DNA from: Notamacropus eugenii
Taxonomy: Eukaryota; Chordata; Mammalia; Diprotodontia; Macropodidae
Direction: 5' to 3'
Assembly: GCF_028372415.1 (NCBI RefSeq)
Contig: NC_092876.1
Coordinates: 57,289,756 to 57,353,755, forward strand
DNA: 64,000 bases
The translations under genes and the position numbers were made by a program. The notes under the pieces are model-generated. The model was not told the DNA's origin and did no database searches. It saw only the letters and a list, made by a program, of their open reading frames with translations. Shown here one piece after another: positions 52,602-63,214 of the stretch; position 1 is the first letter of the stretch; every line of letters begins with the position of its first letter.

Positions 52602-55600
52602 TTTAAAATAATTTACAATTTCAGTCAGATTTGTCAGTTGCTTTATATTATGTCCACTCATCTATCTGAAATGTATCTTGAAAAAACATATTTAAATTGT
52701 GTCAAATGTACTATTTCACTTCAATAGGAACTTTGTATTCTTTTACATCTGGCAAATTTTAACAAATAAAATCAATTTCTCTTCTGATGAATACAATAGC
52801 TAGCAAAAATGTTATACCTGGTTAAAAGTCCACAGTAATAAAGTATAATAAAATTTCTTGATACTTGATTATGAAATTCAGACATCTTCAGGTTTTGGTT
52901 TTGAAAAGTCTTATTACACAAGATCCACAATCACTGAATAAAATACATGATCAAAAAATTATTCTGCAATAAGTAAGGAAGATGTTTAGAGATATTAATT
53001 TTAAACAAACATGGTTCAGTTTCATTTTAACAACAAAAAATGAAGGTTTGCAGGGAAGTTTTGCACATAAGGAAATACAATGAACTAATAAAATGTTCTC
53101 TTGGCAAGAGCTTTGTAAATAATTCAAGCTATTTTACAACTTCAGTTCATGCTATTACTTTTAATTATACTATGCTACCCTTTTTTATACTGGTTAAGGT
53201 AACACTTGACATCCTTCTCCTCTTATAAAAGAAAGTACAGAGATGAATATGAACATGTCATGTTTTACAATATACATGAGCTAACATTCTAAGAATGTTA
53301 CCTAAAGCTAAATTAAATTGAAGTCTATTAAAATTGATGGAAACTTTTCAGGATATATCATGGGCCATGTACTATGCAAACATCTCAACAATTGTGCACA
53401 CTAGGAAAAGGAACACTTTCTTACTTTTTTTTTTCCGTGTTGAAGGTTGAATTTCTACTTCATCTCTTTTCCTGTTTTTCTTCCAATGACTTTTCAATCT
53501 ATTTTCAAAAACTTCTAATTCAGCCTGTTGTCTTTGCTTTTTTTCAATAATAGCTCTGGCTTCTGCTTGCTTTGTCTTGGACGTTTTCCATTTCATTTCC
53601 TTATTCGTGCTGTCACATTCTAGAGAAATTCAGCCTTCACGCACCTTACTATACTGGGGTTCCTTTTTCATTCTCTTGTAATGACATCTGAGTTTCCCCT
53701 TCTGGTTGCAGTTAAAGGGACATTCACCAGGATGGCATAATGCTTTACAGCATTCACCACAAGGCAACTCTGTAGGACACTGATTTTTGTGAGAAGTCAA
53801 TAGGTTCTTTTCATCTACATCAGCAGTTGACAATTGTCTGCACTCCATATATAAGCTTTTGAGTTTGCAATGACATTTTATTCTGAGTATTTGAACACAG
53901 GAAGGATATTCTTCATGGTGACAGGGCAAAATACATGGGTGAGAACAACCTGGTGGCTATGGTTTATAGAATGTTTCTTCACATTGAAGACATTATGGCT
54001 CTGCCTTTTTTTATCTACATAGTCATTCATTTCAATAACTTTATGACAATCTTTCATACAAGTATGGTTTTGACAATCTAGACTCCATTCAAAAAATCTC
54101 TTTCAAGAGTAAGGATTCACATGGTAGGTCTCACGCTTCCCAAGACACTCTATTGGATTAGGAACCTGACAGGGAGCACAAGGCAAAGCAGTCTGAATAT
54201 ATGCTAATTCTCAGGGACCTGCAGACTGAAGCATGCCAGTTTGCTTTATTAATGCTTAGTCATGGCTTGGAGCAGGACCACATTCTTTCCAGAACTTTTT
54301 CAGCAAGGTTGATGACACAGAGAATGAGGTCCAGAATGACACCAATGTTTTTCTCAATTTGGGTGATGACAAGTTGAAGTCTATCTACACAGCTTTTTGC
54401 AACTGGTTTGGTGGTGTCAAAGGTACCACAAGGTACAGTCCCCCTTGCATTAACATTTTAGCACTTCCACATCTTCTGTTTCAGGACAGGGATAACAGCT
54501 ACCTCTGTGGTAGATGGAGGGACTTATGGTTTCAACACTCTAAAACTTGTACACGTGGCAGATCACAAAGTGGGCAGTCTCCAGGGCAACACTTTCTCTT
54601 ACACTGATGCCTCTGGCAGTCACACATCTTAATACACTTAGTTTCACACAGATAGGGTTTGTAGCATGGCATTCATTTGATATGCTTTCCGCAATAACAG
54701 TGCTTTTCAACTTCCTGTCCACATATTTCACAAGGACCTAAATGATAGAACAGTGAACACCATGAATCTCACATTCAAGAACTTTTCCATGACTATCTCC
54801 ACAAGTTGGTACATCTTCTGTACAAGGCAAAGGAAACTTTGATTTCTGATGTGGAGAGACATTTTTTCCCAGATTGAGGACATTCTCTACAAGATGACAA
54901 ACTTGCTCACACTTGGGATGGCCACATGGCAATGTTTTCTCACATATCTGATCACAGTGCCACCCAGGACTTACACAAAGTCTGCTAGCCATTTATCACA
55001 GACACACTTTTATTTGCTAACTTGTGAACAGGGTTGACAATTTCCTGCACAAGAGTTTTCATGCTTAGGCTTCCCAGACCGATTATATAGGTGCTGCTGG
55101 ACCACTCCTTGGTACTGTACCTTCAAGATAAAAGTTTTGCCATCTTGCAGTAACAAGCAATAGTAACCATCTTTGGACAGGGTGGGCAAGGACCTGCGTG
55201 ACAAAGGAACAAACACATATCCACAAGGGCACACATTCTCTCTCCCACACTTTTCCATGTGAATGAGGTCCAAAGTATGGATCCAGTGGTGAATCTTCTC
55301 CTTTTCCTCAATAGCGATAATTCCAAGTAGGTGTTTTAGATCATTTAGATTCCAACCTACATTTTGGAAAAGGTCACTGATAGTCTCTTTTTCTAAAGTC
55401 ATCATCTGTCAAAGGCAAAGACACAAGGAACAGGCGCATCCTGAACAGCTGCAAACCCCTTGGTTTCTCTTTACTGAAGTAATACAAATTAAGCATGTCA
55501 TAGCCCCACTGAAAAGCTTCATTTATATACTATCTGGTCTGTTCCAATTCAAGAATATCTCCATCAATCTGACTAGTACACGTTATGAATGTTTTGTCAA

Positions 55601-55869
55601 CAATTTTGCCTTTCTCCCCTTCAGTGTCTTCACCTCCTTTTTCTTCAGAGGAATTAAAGTGATCTTCAGTGAGGTTTTTTTCCCCCTTTTTTCCCCTGCT
55701 GCTTGGGTAGACTTCTTGATTTCCTCAAATTTCTTCTGTGAAATTAGTTCACTGGTAGTGGATTCCTGATGTGCTATTGCCACCTGATCCCCTGCTGCTG
55801 CTCCCAGGATGCTACTGGGGGGCCCATGGCTCACCCAGCCCCTCTGAATAGCCAGCTGCCAGCTCCCGG

Positions 55870-55886
55870 GAGAGCTCAGATGTCTT
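55870..55886. repeat. 17-bp target-site duplication, right copy (retrocopy)
   Basis: Identical to 49537-49553; followed by the rest of the interrupted MIR3. Confidence 0.88.
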
Positions 55887-56095
55887 GACTCCAACTTTTT
55901 ATCTTTCTTTACATTCAGAGCTGAGAGGGGGAAATCAAATGAGGAAAAGATCAACAGGGGGTTGGGTGGGATGGAGTGGAGACAAGCCAAACCCTAGTTG
56001 AAAGTAAAGGAAAGATTTACAAGAACTCATGAAGCCTAGAGAGCAGCAGGTTCTAGGACCTACTTCATGAAAAGGTAAGCTACTACATGAAGGGA
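55887..56095. other. MIR remainder and unassigned sequence
   Basis: About 30-40 bp of MIR3 head remnant, then unrecognised sequence. Confidence 0.35.
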
Positions 56096-56097
56096 TG

Positions 56098-56255
56098 CAT
56101 CAAAGAACCACAAAACCTCAGAGAGGAAAGGGGCTTTGGGGTTATCTAGGCTAGCCCACACACAGAAGACTCCCTCCTATAACACAACTGGCTGGGGATC
56201 ATTCAGCCTCTGCTTAAAGACTTCCAGTAAGAAAGAACTTCTTTTTGGGGTTTAG
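56098..56255 (-). repeat. CR1/L3 LINE 3' end
   Basis: 'cctcagagaggaaaggggct', 'cagcctctgcttaaagactt', 'gtaagaaagaacttcttttt'. Confidence 0.6.
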
Positions 56256-56930
56256 GCACATCTATTGATTGAATGAACCAAGCAGTCAGAGGCATAAACT
56301 ACATGTGAAATCCTTAAGAAATTTGGGAAGGCCATTGAATGGTTTGCAAAATGTACTGAGATTTGTTGAAGCAATTAAACACATCACTGGGCCTATGTAT
56401 ATGAAAGAAGAGATTCTAGCAGCAAGTGGAGTCAAGATTTGGGAGCACCTCGAGAAGGTAGCTTCAGGGTTTGTGACCTCTTCAGGGTGTATTGCTTCCC
56501 ATTTTAAGAAAGGCATTGATGAAAGCCCAGTAGAGCACTGCAGCTTGGGGGAACTCTATGAGGACTCCACAAAGGAAAGAAAAGGATTTAACATAGTCCA
56601 GAGCTATAAGGTTTAATTTTTATTGTATAAGCTCTCTAAACTTCAACCCATTTTCCACTGGCTACTGTGTACTAATGGGAGAGTGTGCCTCCAATTTTCA
56701 GTTGGTATTTTGTATCAAAAATTCTTACTTCTTTACCTTAGTAAAGCCCCATTTTAAAAAGTTAGTTAATTCTGGCTGACTGATAATCAGTTGGAAGTAT
56801 ACTGGTGAGGCCTCATGAGTACTAGAGATAACAAGGCTTTAAAGTTACTCTTTGAACTATGAAGAGAAAAGTATTTATCTCTCCTCTGGGTATCCAATCT
56901 TTTCATTGGAGTTGGGGTTGGAAAAGTGAG
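56256..56930 (+). other. unassigned; contains a 115-codon frame of unknown origin
   Basis: The frame at 56269-56616 is open on the plus strand and mostly hydrophilic. The stretch SHFKKGIDESP faintly recalls the CR1-clade RT tail (PHFKKDIDKLE), so a decayed CR1/L3 piece is my best guess. No promoter, splice site or Kozak support. Confidence 0.3.
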
Positions 56931-56937
56931 TTTAGAA

Positions 56938-57088
56938 GGAATACAAAGTACTGGATTTGGAATCACAGAGGGTTCAAGTCTTCACTCTGCTACTTACTAT
57001 TTTTTGTGACATTGGGCATTTAACATCTCTGGGATTCATTTCTTCATCTTAAAATGAGGGTGGTGACCCCCTCAGCTCCAAATCTTAT
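56938..57088 (+). repeat. MIR3-type SINE
   Basis: 'gtactggatttggaatcaca', 'gattcatttcttcatcttaa'. Confidence 0.65.
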
Positions 57089-57091
57089 ATT

Positions 57092-57935
57092 TGATTTTTT
57101 TCTCAATTATATATAAAAGCAGGTTTTAACATTTTTTTTTAAATTTTGAGTTCCAGATTCTCTCCCTCTCTCCCCTCTCCACTGCTTGAGAAGGCAAGGA
57201 ATTTTATATAGATTAGACATGTGTAATTATGCAAAACACATTTCTATATTAGCCATGTTGCAAAAGAAAACAGTCAAAAAAACCCCTAAAAATAAAGTAA
57301 AGAAAAGTATCTTTTGATCTGTATTCAGACCCCATCAGTTCTTTCTCTGGAGGAGACTTTTTTTTTTATCAAGAGTCCTGTGGAATTGTCTTGGATCATT
57401 GCATTTCTAGGAATGACTAAGTCATTCACAATTGATCACTGTGCAGTATTGCTGTCACTGTGTGCAGTGTTCTTCTGGTTCTGCTTATTACATTTTGCAT
57501 CAATCCATATAAATCTTTCCAGGTGTTTCCTGAAACCCTGTTCATCATTTCTTATAGCACAATAGTATTCCTTCACAATCATATACCACAACTTGTCCAT
57601 CCATTCCTCAATGGATGGGCATCCTCTCAATTTCTGATAATTCGCCACCACAAAAAGAGCTGCTATAAATGTTTTTGTAATGTAAGTTTTTTCCTTTTGC
57701 TTTGATCTCTTTGGGATACAGATAGCAGTGGTATTGCAGGATCAAAGGGGATGTGCTGTTTCATAGCCTTTTGGGCATAATTCTAAATTGTCTCCAAAAT
57801 GGTTGCTTCCATTCACAAGTCTATGAATAGTGCATTAATGTCCCAATTTTTCTACTTCCACACCAACATTTGTCTTATAAATTTGATTCAGTTCTCTATA
57901 TAGTTGAGAAATGAGGCCTTTGTTAAGAGAAACTT
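57092..57935 (-). mobile_element. L1 3' end
   Basis: 3'UTR and the last part of ORF2, antisense: 'attttgagttccagattctc', 'catcagttctttctctggag', 'catataccacaacttgtcca', 'gttctctatatagttgagaa'. Lacks the RT block seen in the 12.2- and 17.1-kb copies and has internal deletions. Confidence 0.85.
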
Positions 57936-58064
57936 CCAGCTCCCAATCTATGACCAGAGAAGGTCCCACCTCCTGTGGGTAGCTCTTCCTGGAGTCCCCA
58001 ATTCAGATTGGACATCTGTTTCTGAAACCTGCCAATCTTTACTTCTTATGTATTTGGTGTCTAG

Positions 58065-58240
58065 CTAGATGCCATTTCACCACTGGTTTTGTGGCTCTAA
58101 GTCTTGCCTCTTTAACTCTATTTTTGGTAACCCTTCCCCTCTGTGGGCCTCAGTTTCCTTAAGTGTAAAATGAAAGGATTGGGCTAGGTAATCACTAAGG
58201 TCTCTTTCTGGCCCTAAATCTAACAATCCTGAGATCCTCT
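58065..58240 (+). repeat. MIR3-type SINE
   Basis: 'gggcctcagtttccttaagt', tail 'aaggtctctttctggcccta'. Confidence 0.68.
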
Positions 58241-58625
58241 TAAGCCACATCCAGTGAGTGGCAGAGCATTCTCAAGACTGCTACCTGAGTTTCAGGTTGT
58301 GGGTTAGTGAGCAGCCTAGACATGGGGCAGGCATCAGGCATGGCAGAGTTGAATTCATTAGTAGCAGGAGGAGGGTCAACCTGTCTGTTGAGTACAAGCC
58401 AAAGTTTGAATTTCCACACAGAAAGAAATGGGCCTGCCAAACCAAGAGGTGTGACTGGAAGGAAGTGATAGAGATGGTTTAACAAATGGACCAAAACCCA
58501 GAGTTCCAAAGGCAGGTCATTCTTTCAAAGCGATCATCTGTGGAGGCACCACCACTGGTTCAAAGAAATGTAATGAGAATCTAAGTACTTAATTGTGATA
58601 CTGTTTAAACCTGGGATCAACTTGT
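58241..58625. other. unassigned sequence
   Basis: Frames of 89 and 74 codons overlap on opposite strands; neither has a recognisable domain. Confidence 0.28.
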
Positions 58626-58629
58626 ATCC

Positions 58630-59030
58630 TACAAATCAGAGTTGAAAGGACCCTTAGAACAAAGAATGTATAAGCTGAGAGGGCCCCTAGAACACAGGAT
58701 GTTAAAGTAGGGAGGTCCCTTAGAACATTGGAACTGGGAGGAGTCTTAGAAAACAGAATGTCAGAGCTGAGAGGAGACATAGAACATAATATGTCACAGT
58801 GTGAGGGTCCTTAGAACACAGAATTTTAAAGCTGGGAGAGCCCTTCGAACAGAAAATGTCAGAGTGGGAGGGCTCTTAGAACACAAAATTTCAGATGAGA
58901 CGACTGTAGATAGAACGTTAGAGCTGGGAAGGATCTTAGAACATAGAACTGAGAGTGACCATCAAATCAAACTCCTTCATTTTACAAATGAGCAAACAGT
59001 CTCAGAGAGTCTCAGAGAAAACAATTTCTG
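58630..59030 (-). repeat. MIR3-type SINE with 33-bp tail array
   Basis: About nine units (58630-58950; 'aatgtcagagctgagaggag' and so on), then the body 'aaactccttcattttacaaa' + 'tgagcaaacagtctcagaga'. Confidence 0.8.
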
Positions 59031-59305
59031 ATTACTGAAGATTTTCTTTCTTATTTTGTGGAGGCCTCAAGATCTTTAGTAATATTCCTTCCACCACACA
59101 GGGAGGAAGAACTGGGCAGAGAACAAAGGTCTGTTGCATAGGCCAAACATCCTTCCCATTACCTGCCCAGCCTCCTTCTTGCCTCAAGGTCTCAACATCT
59201 TGGGGAACAGATGCTTCCTCTCCCACTCTGTACAGCACTATAGTTACTCATTAGGGGTCTTTTCTTGACCATGGGAGACAAAGCTTCGCTGGGGATCCCT
59301 GCACT
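59031..59305. other. unassigned sequence
   Basis: Nothing recognised. Confidence 0.25.
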
Positions 59306-59309
59306 CCTT

Positions 59310-59560
59310 TTGCAAATTTACAGAAATCATCCAGGTTCTCCCTGAATTGGAGCTAATAATATCGAGACATTAAATGGTGGTCTCTGAAAGAGAGGGGCGG
59401 TATTGTAAATACTCATTGTTCTGTCAGGAGAATACTTCCTATTTTCTTGCTAAAGGGAAGGTTATGTTTAATTAATTCTGCTTATTTGCTGGGGACAGGT
59501 CTTGATTGAAAATGAGCTTGCTAGTAACAGGGAGCCATAGTTACGTACCTACATAGATAC
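59310..59560. promoter_or_regulatory. candidate conserved noncoding block
   Basis: Repeat-free and motif-rich: 'gagctaataatatcgagaca', 'gtttaattaattctgcttat' (LIM/homeodomain-like TTAATTAA), 'gtcttgattgaaaatgagct'. Confidence 0.42.
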
Positions 59561-59614
59561 CTTTACAAAGCAAATCTGGCCTCTAAAGGGACCTTGGGCA
59601 TAGCTGGTGGGGGT

Positions 59615-59850
59615 ATAAAGAGTCATAGAATTTAGACTTTGAAAGAACCATAGAACATGAAATTTTAGAATATAGAATATGGAACACTGGAGATGCTAGA
59701 AGACAGAATGAAGAAACTGAGTTGAAAGGATACTTCTCAACCATCTAATCTACCTCATTTACAAAGGAGGAAACTGAGATTCAGAGCAGGCGATGATTTG
59801 TCCAGGGTCACACAGATCATAGAGCTGAATTTCAACTATGGATTTTTACT
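59615..59850 (-). repeat. MIR3-type SINE with short tail array
   Basis: Two or three drifted tail units, then 'aggaggaaactgagattcag' and 'tgtccagggtcacacagatc'. Confidence 0.68.
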
Positions 59851-59867
59851 GCTTTAATGCTTCATTT

Positions 59868-60335
59868 CATAGTACCTTAGAACCACAGAGCTAGAGCAAG
59901 AAGGAATGCTGGAGGCTGTGTATTCCAGACTCCTTGTCTTACCGATGAGGAAATAGAGACGTTCAGTTATTTCAGTTGTGTTTGACTCTTCATGACCCCA
60001 TTTGGGGTGTCCTTGTAGAGAAAATGTAGTGTTTTGCCATTTCTTTCTCCAGCTCATTTGACAGATGAGGAAACTGAGGCAAACAGAGGTAAGTGACTTG
60101 CCCAAGTCACCCAGCTTGGGAGTATTTGAGGCCAGACTGGAACTCAGGAAGACTCATCTTCCTGATTCCAAGTCTGATGCTCTGTGTGCTATGTTTCCAT
60201 CTAGCTGCCCTTAAATTAAGACCTGGGGAAGTGAAATCACTCGACCAACATCACACAGGTAGGAAGAGGTGGGATAGGAACTCAGGCCCTCTGACTGTAC
60301 AATCAGTGTCCTTTCTGCTGCACCTCCTATAATCC
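59868..60335 (-). repeat. MIR3-type SINE split by a MAR1-like SINE
   Basis: Left part 59868-59962 ('accttagaaccacagagcta', 'gatgaggaaatagagacg'), right part 60213-60335 ('ggggaagtgaaatcactcga', 'catcacacaggtaggaagag'). Confidence 0.7.
59966..60212 (-). repeat. tRNA-headed RTE-type SINE (MAR1-like)
   Basis: Antisense full-length copy: 'tgactcttcatgaccccatt', 'gatgaggaaactgaggcaaa', head complement 'catctagctgccc'. Confidence 0.85.
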
Positions 60336-60344
60336 TGGCTCATT

Positions 60345-60665
60345 AGCATCCGTCAATCAACCAGAATTTTTTAACACCCAGGATGTGCCCTGAGGCACTG
60401 TGGTAAGCACTAGGGACACAGGGAAAAAGAATAAAACTTGCTCTACTTAAGAGAAGCTTACAACCTAACAGAAGAGACCACAAATGTATGTTCATATCTA
60501 TATTATAAAAATTAAGTGACTAAATAGGGATATAGGGAAAGTAGTTCAAGGCAAGGCAGTTTGTCAGGGGGAGGAAGGAGGGTGCTCAGGAAAGGAAGGC
60601 TTTGTGCAGAAGGTGGGGTCTGAACTGCATGGTGAAGGATGGGAAGGCCTCTAGGAGCCAGCCGT
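60345..60665 (-). repeat. L2 3' region
   Basis: 'aacacccaggatgtgccctg', 'cactgtggtaagcactaggg', then upstream L2 sequence to 60665. Confidence 0.6.
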
Positions 60666-60667
60666 GA

Positions 60668-60955
60668 TATTAGCAATAGCAATATTACCTTATGATTACA
60701 CAGGGCTTTACGAAAGACATCTCATCTGATCCTCCGAACACGGGGCTGGGAATATTATCCCCTTTTTATAGGTGAGGAAAAAGAAGGCTCACAGAAGATG
60801 AGTCACTGCCTCTGGAGCCTCTGTTTCTTCATTTGTAAAACAAGGAGATTAGATGAGGTGATTTATGAAGTCTCTTTTAGCTTGGAAAAAAATCCTATGA
60901 TTTTCCCAAGGTCACCCAGCTAGTTATCTCTTCATTGTGCTATCCTAATTGGGGA
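60668..60955. repeat. MIR fragments, mixed orientation
   Basis: Antisense MIR at 60668-60805 ('ataggtgaggaaaaagaagg'), sense MIR3 at 60808-60900 ('gtttcttcatttgtaaaaca'), short antisense piece after. Confidence 0.5.
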
Positions 60956-60970
60956 GGTAGAGGTAAAAGG

Positions 60971-60974
<4 letters not shown>

Positions 60975-61032
<58 letters not shown>
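60975..61032. repeat. (TG)n microsatellite
   Basis: About 29 uninterrupted TG units. Confidence 0.98.
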
Positions 61033-61034
<2 letters not shown>

Positions 61035-61368
61035 GGGCGGATAGGAAGGCAGTAGGGCATGGTTTCAGGTTGGAGGCATACAAGGTCAGTATTGTCAGTG
61101 TGACTAGAGATGGGTAGACATAGCCTTGGGCTGGCAGCTGGCCCAGGTAATGATGCAATGAAGTGAGTGGGGAAGAAAAGGGGGTATATGATAGGACCTT
61201 GGCACATCTAGAGAGAAGGCTGAGTTAGGGAGGGATTCCATGGCAGCTGAGGGGCAGGGCAGAGCCCAGTTGAACCGAGCTGGGAGAGCCAGGGATAGAT
61301 TGGCAGCTGTAGTGACCACTTTTATCTTCCAGGATAAAAATAAAAGTAATGGGGAGGTAGTTTGGGTG

Positions 61369-61370
<2 letters not shown>
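61033..61370. other. unassigned sequence
   Basis: Unique GC-moderate sequence between two TG repeats; nothing recognised. Confidence 0.28.

Positions 61371-61374
<4 letters not shown>

Positions 61375-61424
<50 letters not shown>
61375..61424. repeat. (TG)n microsatellite
   Basis: About 25 uninterrupted TG units, 340 bp from the previous one. Confidence 0.98.
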
Positions 61425-61425
<1 letters not shown>

Positions 61426-61529
61426 CTCTGAAAGCACTGTTCCTGCCTGAAGTTTCTGTTCCTGTGGGTATGTATAAATGCATATGAATGGATGTCTCTG
61501 TATATCTTGTCCTTATGCTATGTAGAATC

Positions 61530-62165
61530 CAAGCCAAGAGACTTGGATTCTGGTCCCGACCTGCCTGCTCATGCAACCTTGGAGAAGTTTCTTTGTTGTT
61601 ACTGTTCAGTCATTTCAGTCATGTCTGACTCCTCATGACCTCATTTGGAGTTTTCTTGGCAACAGTACTGAAGTGGCTTGCTGTTTCTTTCTCCAGCTCA
61701 TTTAACAGATGAGGAAACTGAGGCAAATAGGGTTAAGTGACTTACCCAGAATCACACAGCTAGGAAGTCTGAGGTCCAATTTGAGCTCAAGAAGATGAGT
61801 CTTTCTGTCCAGGCTCCAGTGCTCTATGCACTGTACCATCTGGTTGTCCCTGAAATGATATGTTTGGACTAACTACATGATATCTGAAGACCCTGTCAGC
61901 TGATGCATTCTGGGTTGGAAAGACAATTTCAATTCTGTCACTCCTAGCTCTGACATATTATGGTGTAAGCTACATTCTAGCTCTGACATTGTAAGTTCTA
62001 ACATCATTTCATTCTGAAAGTTTATGCACCAAGGCCCTTCCCAGCTCTAGCATTTTTTGTTCTAAGGCCTTTTCCAGCTTTGACAGTATATCTCCCAAGG
62101 GGCTTACATCCCCTTCCCATTCTGACATTGTATGGCCTAATGCCCCATCCAGGGGTGACATTGTG
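61530..62165 (+). repeat. MIR3-type SINE with tail array, split by a MAR1-like SINE
   Basis: Body start at 61535-61590 ('gattctggtcccgacctgcc'), resumption after the SINE at 61855-61920 ('gtttggactaactacatgat'), then five or six old tail units to 62165 ('ttcccagctctagcattttt'). Confidence 0.65.
61592..61852 (-). repeat. tRNA-headed RTE-type SINE (MAR1-like)
   Basis: Antisense: 'tcagtcatgtctgactcctc', 'ctccagctcatttaacagat', 'aaatagggttaagtgactta', head complement near 61845. Confidence 0.85.
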
Positions 62166-62167
62166 AG

Positions 62168-62355
62168 GCCTTAGTTTTGGTCCAATGGAAAGAGTTGTGA
62201 CTCTGAAATGGGAGAATCTGCATTCAAATTGTGCTTCTGACTCTCCCCACCTGATCTTGGGAAAGTCTCTGTACCTTTCTCATTTGCAAAATGGGGCTGG
62301 GGAAGCTGGACTAGATGGTCTTTGAAATTTCTTTCAGCTCTAAATACTACCAGTG
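62168..62355 (+). repeat. MIR3-type SINE
   Basis: 'ggtccaatggaaagagttgt', 'tctcatttgcaaaatggggc', tail 'tttgaaatttctttcagctc'. A body with a single tail unit, useful as the un-expanded state. Confidence 0.72.
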
Positions 62356-62454
62356 TACCTTGTGTGTGACTATGTGTAAGACTCTTTTTGTGTTACTATA
62401 CTTGTGTTTATTTGAGGTGAATTGTGTGTTTGACCAAAGCTCTGAGGATCTGTG

Positions 62455-62760
62455 GATCGAACACGTTGAGCCTCATTGGTTCAGTAGCTACCCACCATCG
62501 CCTTCTGTGAGCCACTGAGCCAGGGATGACTCTATGGACCCCCTCCTTCTCCAGTCACATGTTCCCCGCTGGAACCAGACCCTCCCCAAAATAGTCAGTG
62601 GGGCTGGTTTTCGCAGCTGGGAGCAACCCCTCCTTGACTAGACATTGGCACCAGTCTGGGCCTCCAGGCCGTCTTTGGGGAAGAAGAGGGAAGGAGAAAG
62701 GTTGGGCTTGAGCTATTTTGGTCCATGATTAGCAGCCTCTTGCCTGTCTCCAAGCCTTCT
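62455..62760. other. unique sequence flanking a conserved-looking block
   Basis: Repeat-free GC-rich sequence, some CpG (62457, 62501, 62569, 62614); no exon recognised. Confidence 0.33.
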
Positions 62761-63115
62761 GGCCAGCACAGTGGCTCATCTGAAGGCTGTGGAAACGGCT
62801 TAATCAAACCGTGCTGCCGGCACAACTGATTAATAGATGCTCCTGCTTTAAAAAAAAAAAAGAAAAGAAAAGAAAAAAGAAACTACTTCTGTAAATCAGC
62901 TGTTTATTTAACTTTCCTTGGCATTTAATGATTGCAACATTGGAGGGGGGAGGTGATACTGGTGGTGATGGTGGTTTAAAATTAATTTTAGTCTGGCAGG
63001 AGCAGGCAGTCAGGGGAATAATGAAGCACGCAGCCTTACGGGAAAATGGAGACGTGGGGGAAATGCCAGTCATGAGTCACAGCTCAATTCCCTCCAGGCC
63101 ATCAGGCACCCTGAG
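62761..63115. promoter_or_regulatory. candidate conserved noncoding block
   Basis: Dense mixture of TAAT-type sites and CpGs: 'gaaacggcttaatcaaaccg', 'gcacaactgattaatagatg', 'ggcatttaatgattgcaaca' (homeodomain next to C/EBP-like), and AP-1/MAF-type TGAGTCA at 63073-63079. An A-rich run at 62851-62880 interrupts it. Confidence 0.48.
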
Positions 63116-63214
63116 GATGGGTTGGCAGAAGGAGACTGGCTGGCTGGCTATGGTTGACAAGCTGGGAGAGTCAGGTAGCTTGGTCAGGCTAGCTCAGAGT
63201 CTTTGGAGTTTACA

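Larger units (their letters stand above)
49554..55869 (-). pseudogene. NFXL1: NFXL1 processed pseudogene (with a nested HAL1-like insertion)
   Basis: NFXL1 is a membrane-anchored protein with an N-terminal RING-like finger and many NF-X1-type zinc fingers. Read from 55869 downwards, its order is preserved without introns: TTSELISQKKFEEIKK (55750); [14 protein letters not shown] of the RING (about 55500), after which some 17 codons are missing; [13 protein letters not shown] (55200); [14 protein letters not shown] (54810); [16 protein letters not shown] (53870); [15 protein letters not shown] (53720); RQQAELEVFENRLKSHWKKNRKRDEV (53480, in two parts). The reading ends near 53346 with FA-YMAHDIS, matching the C-terminal membrane anchor. 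There are at least eight frame changes or stops. The 3'UTR continues to 52602 and, beyond the HAL1 insertion, 49554-49598. The copy starts inside the first coding exon, so it lacks about 50 residues. Identification is from remembered human NFXL1. Confidence 0.9.

Noticed and set aside
53372-55990. Functional zinc-finger gene on the minus strand
   Set aside because: Intronless, truncated at the 5' end, with many frame changes and a TSD: a processed pseudogene of NFXL1.
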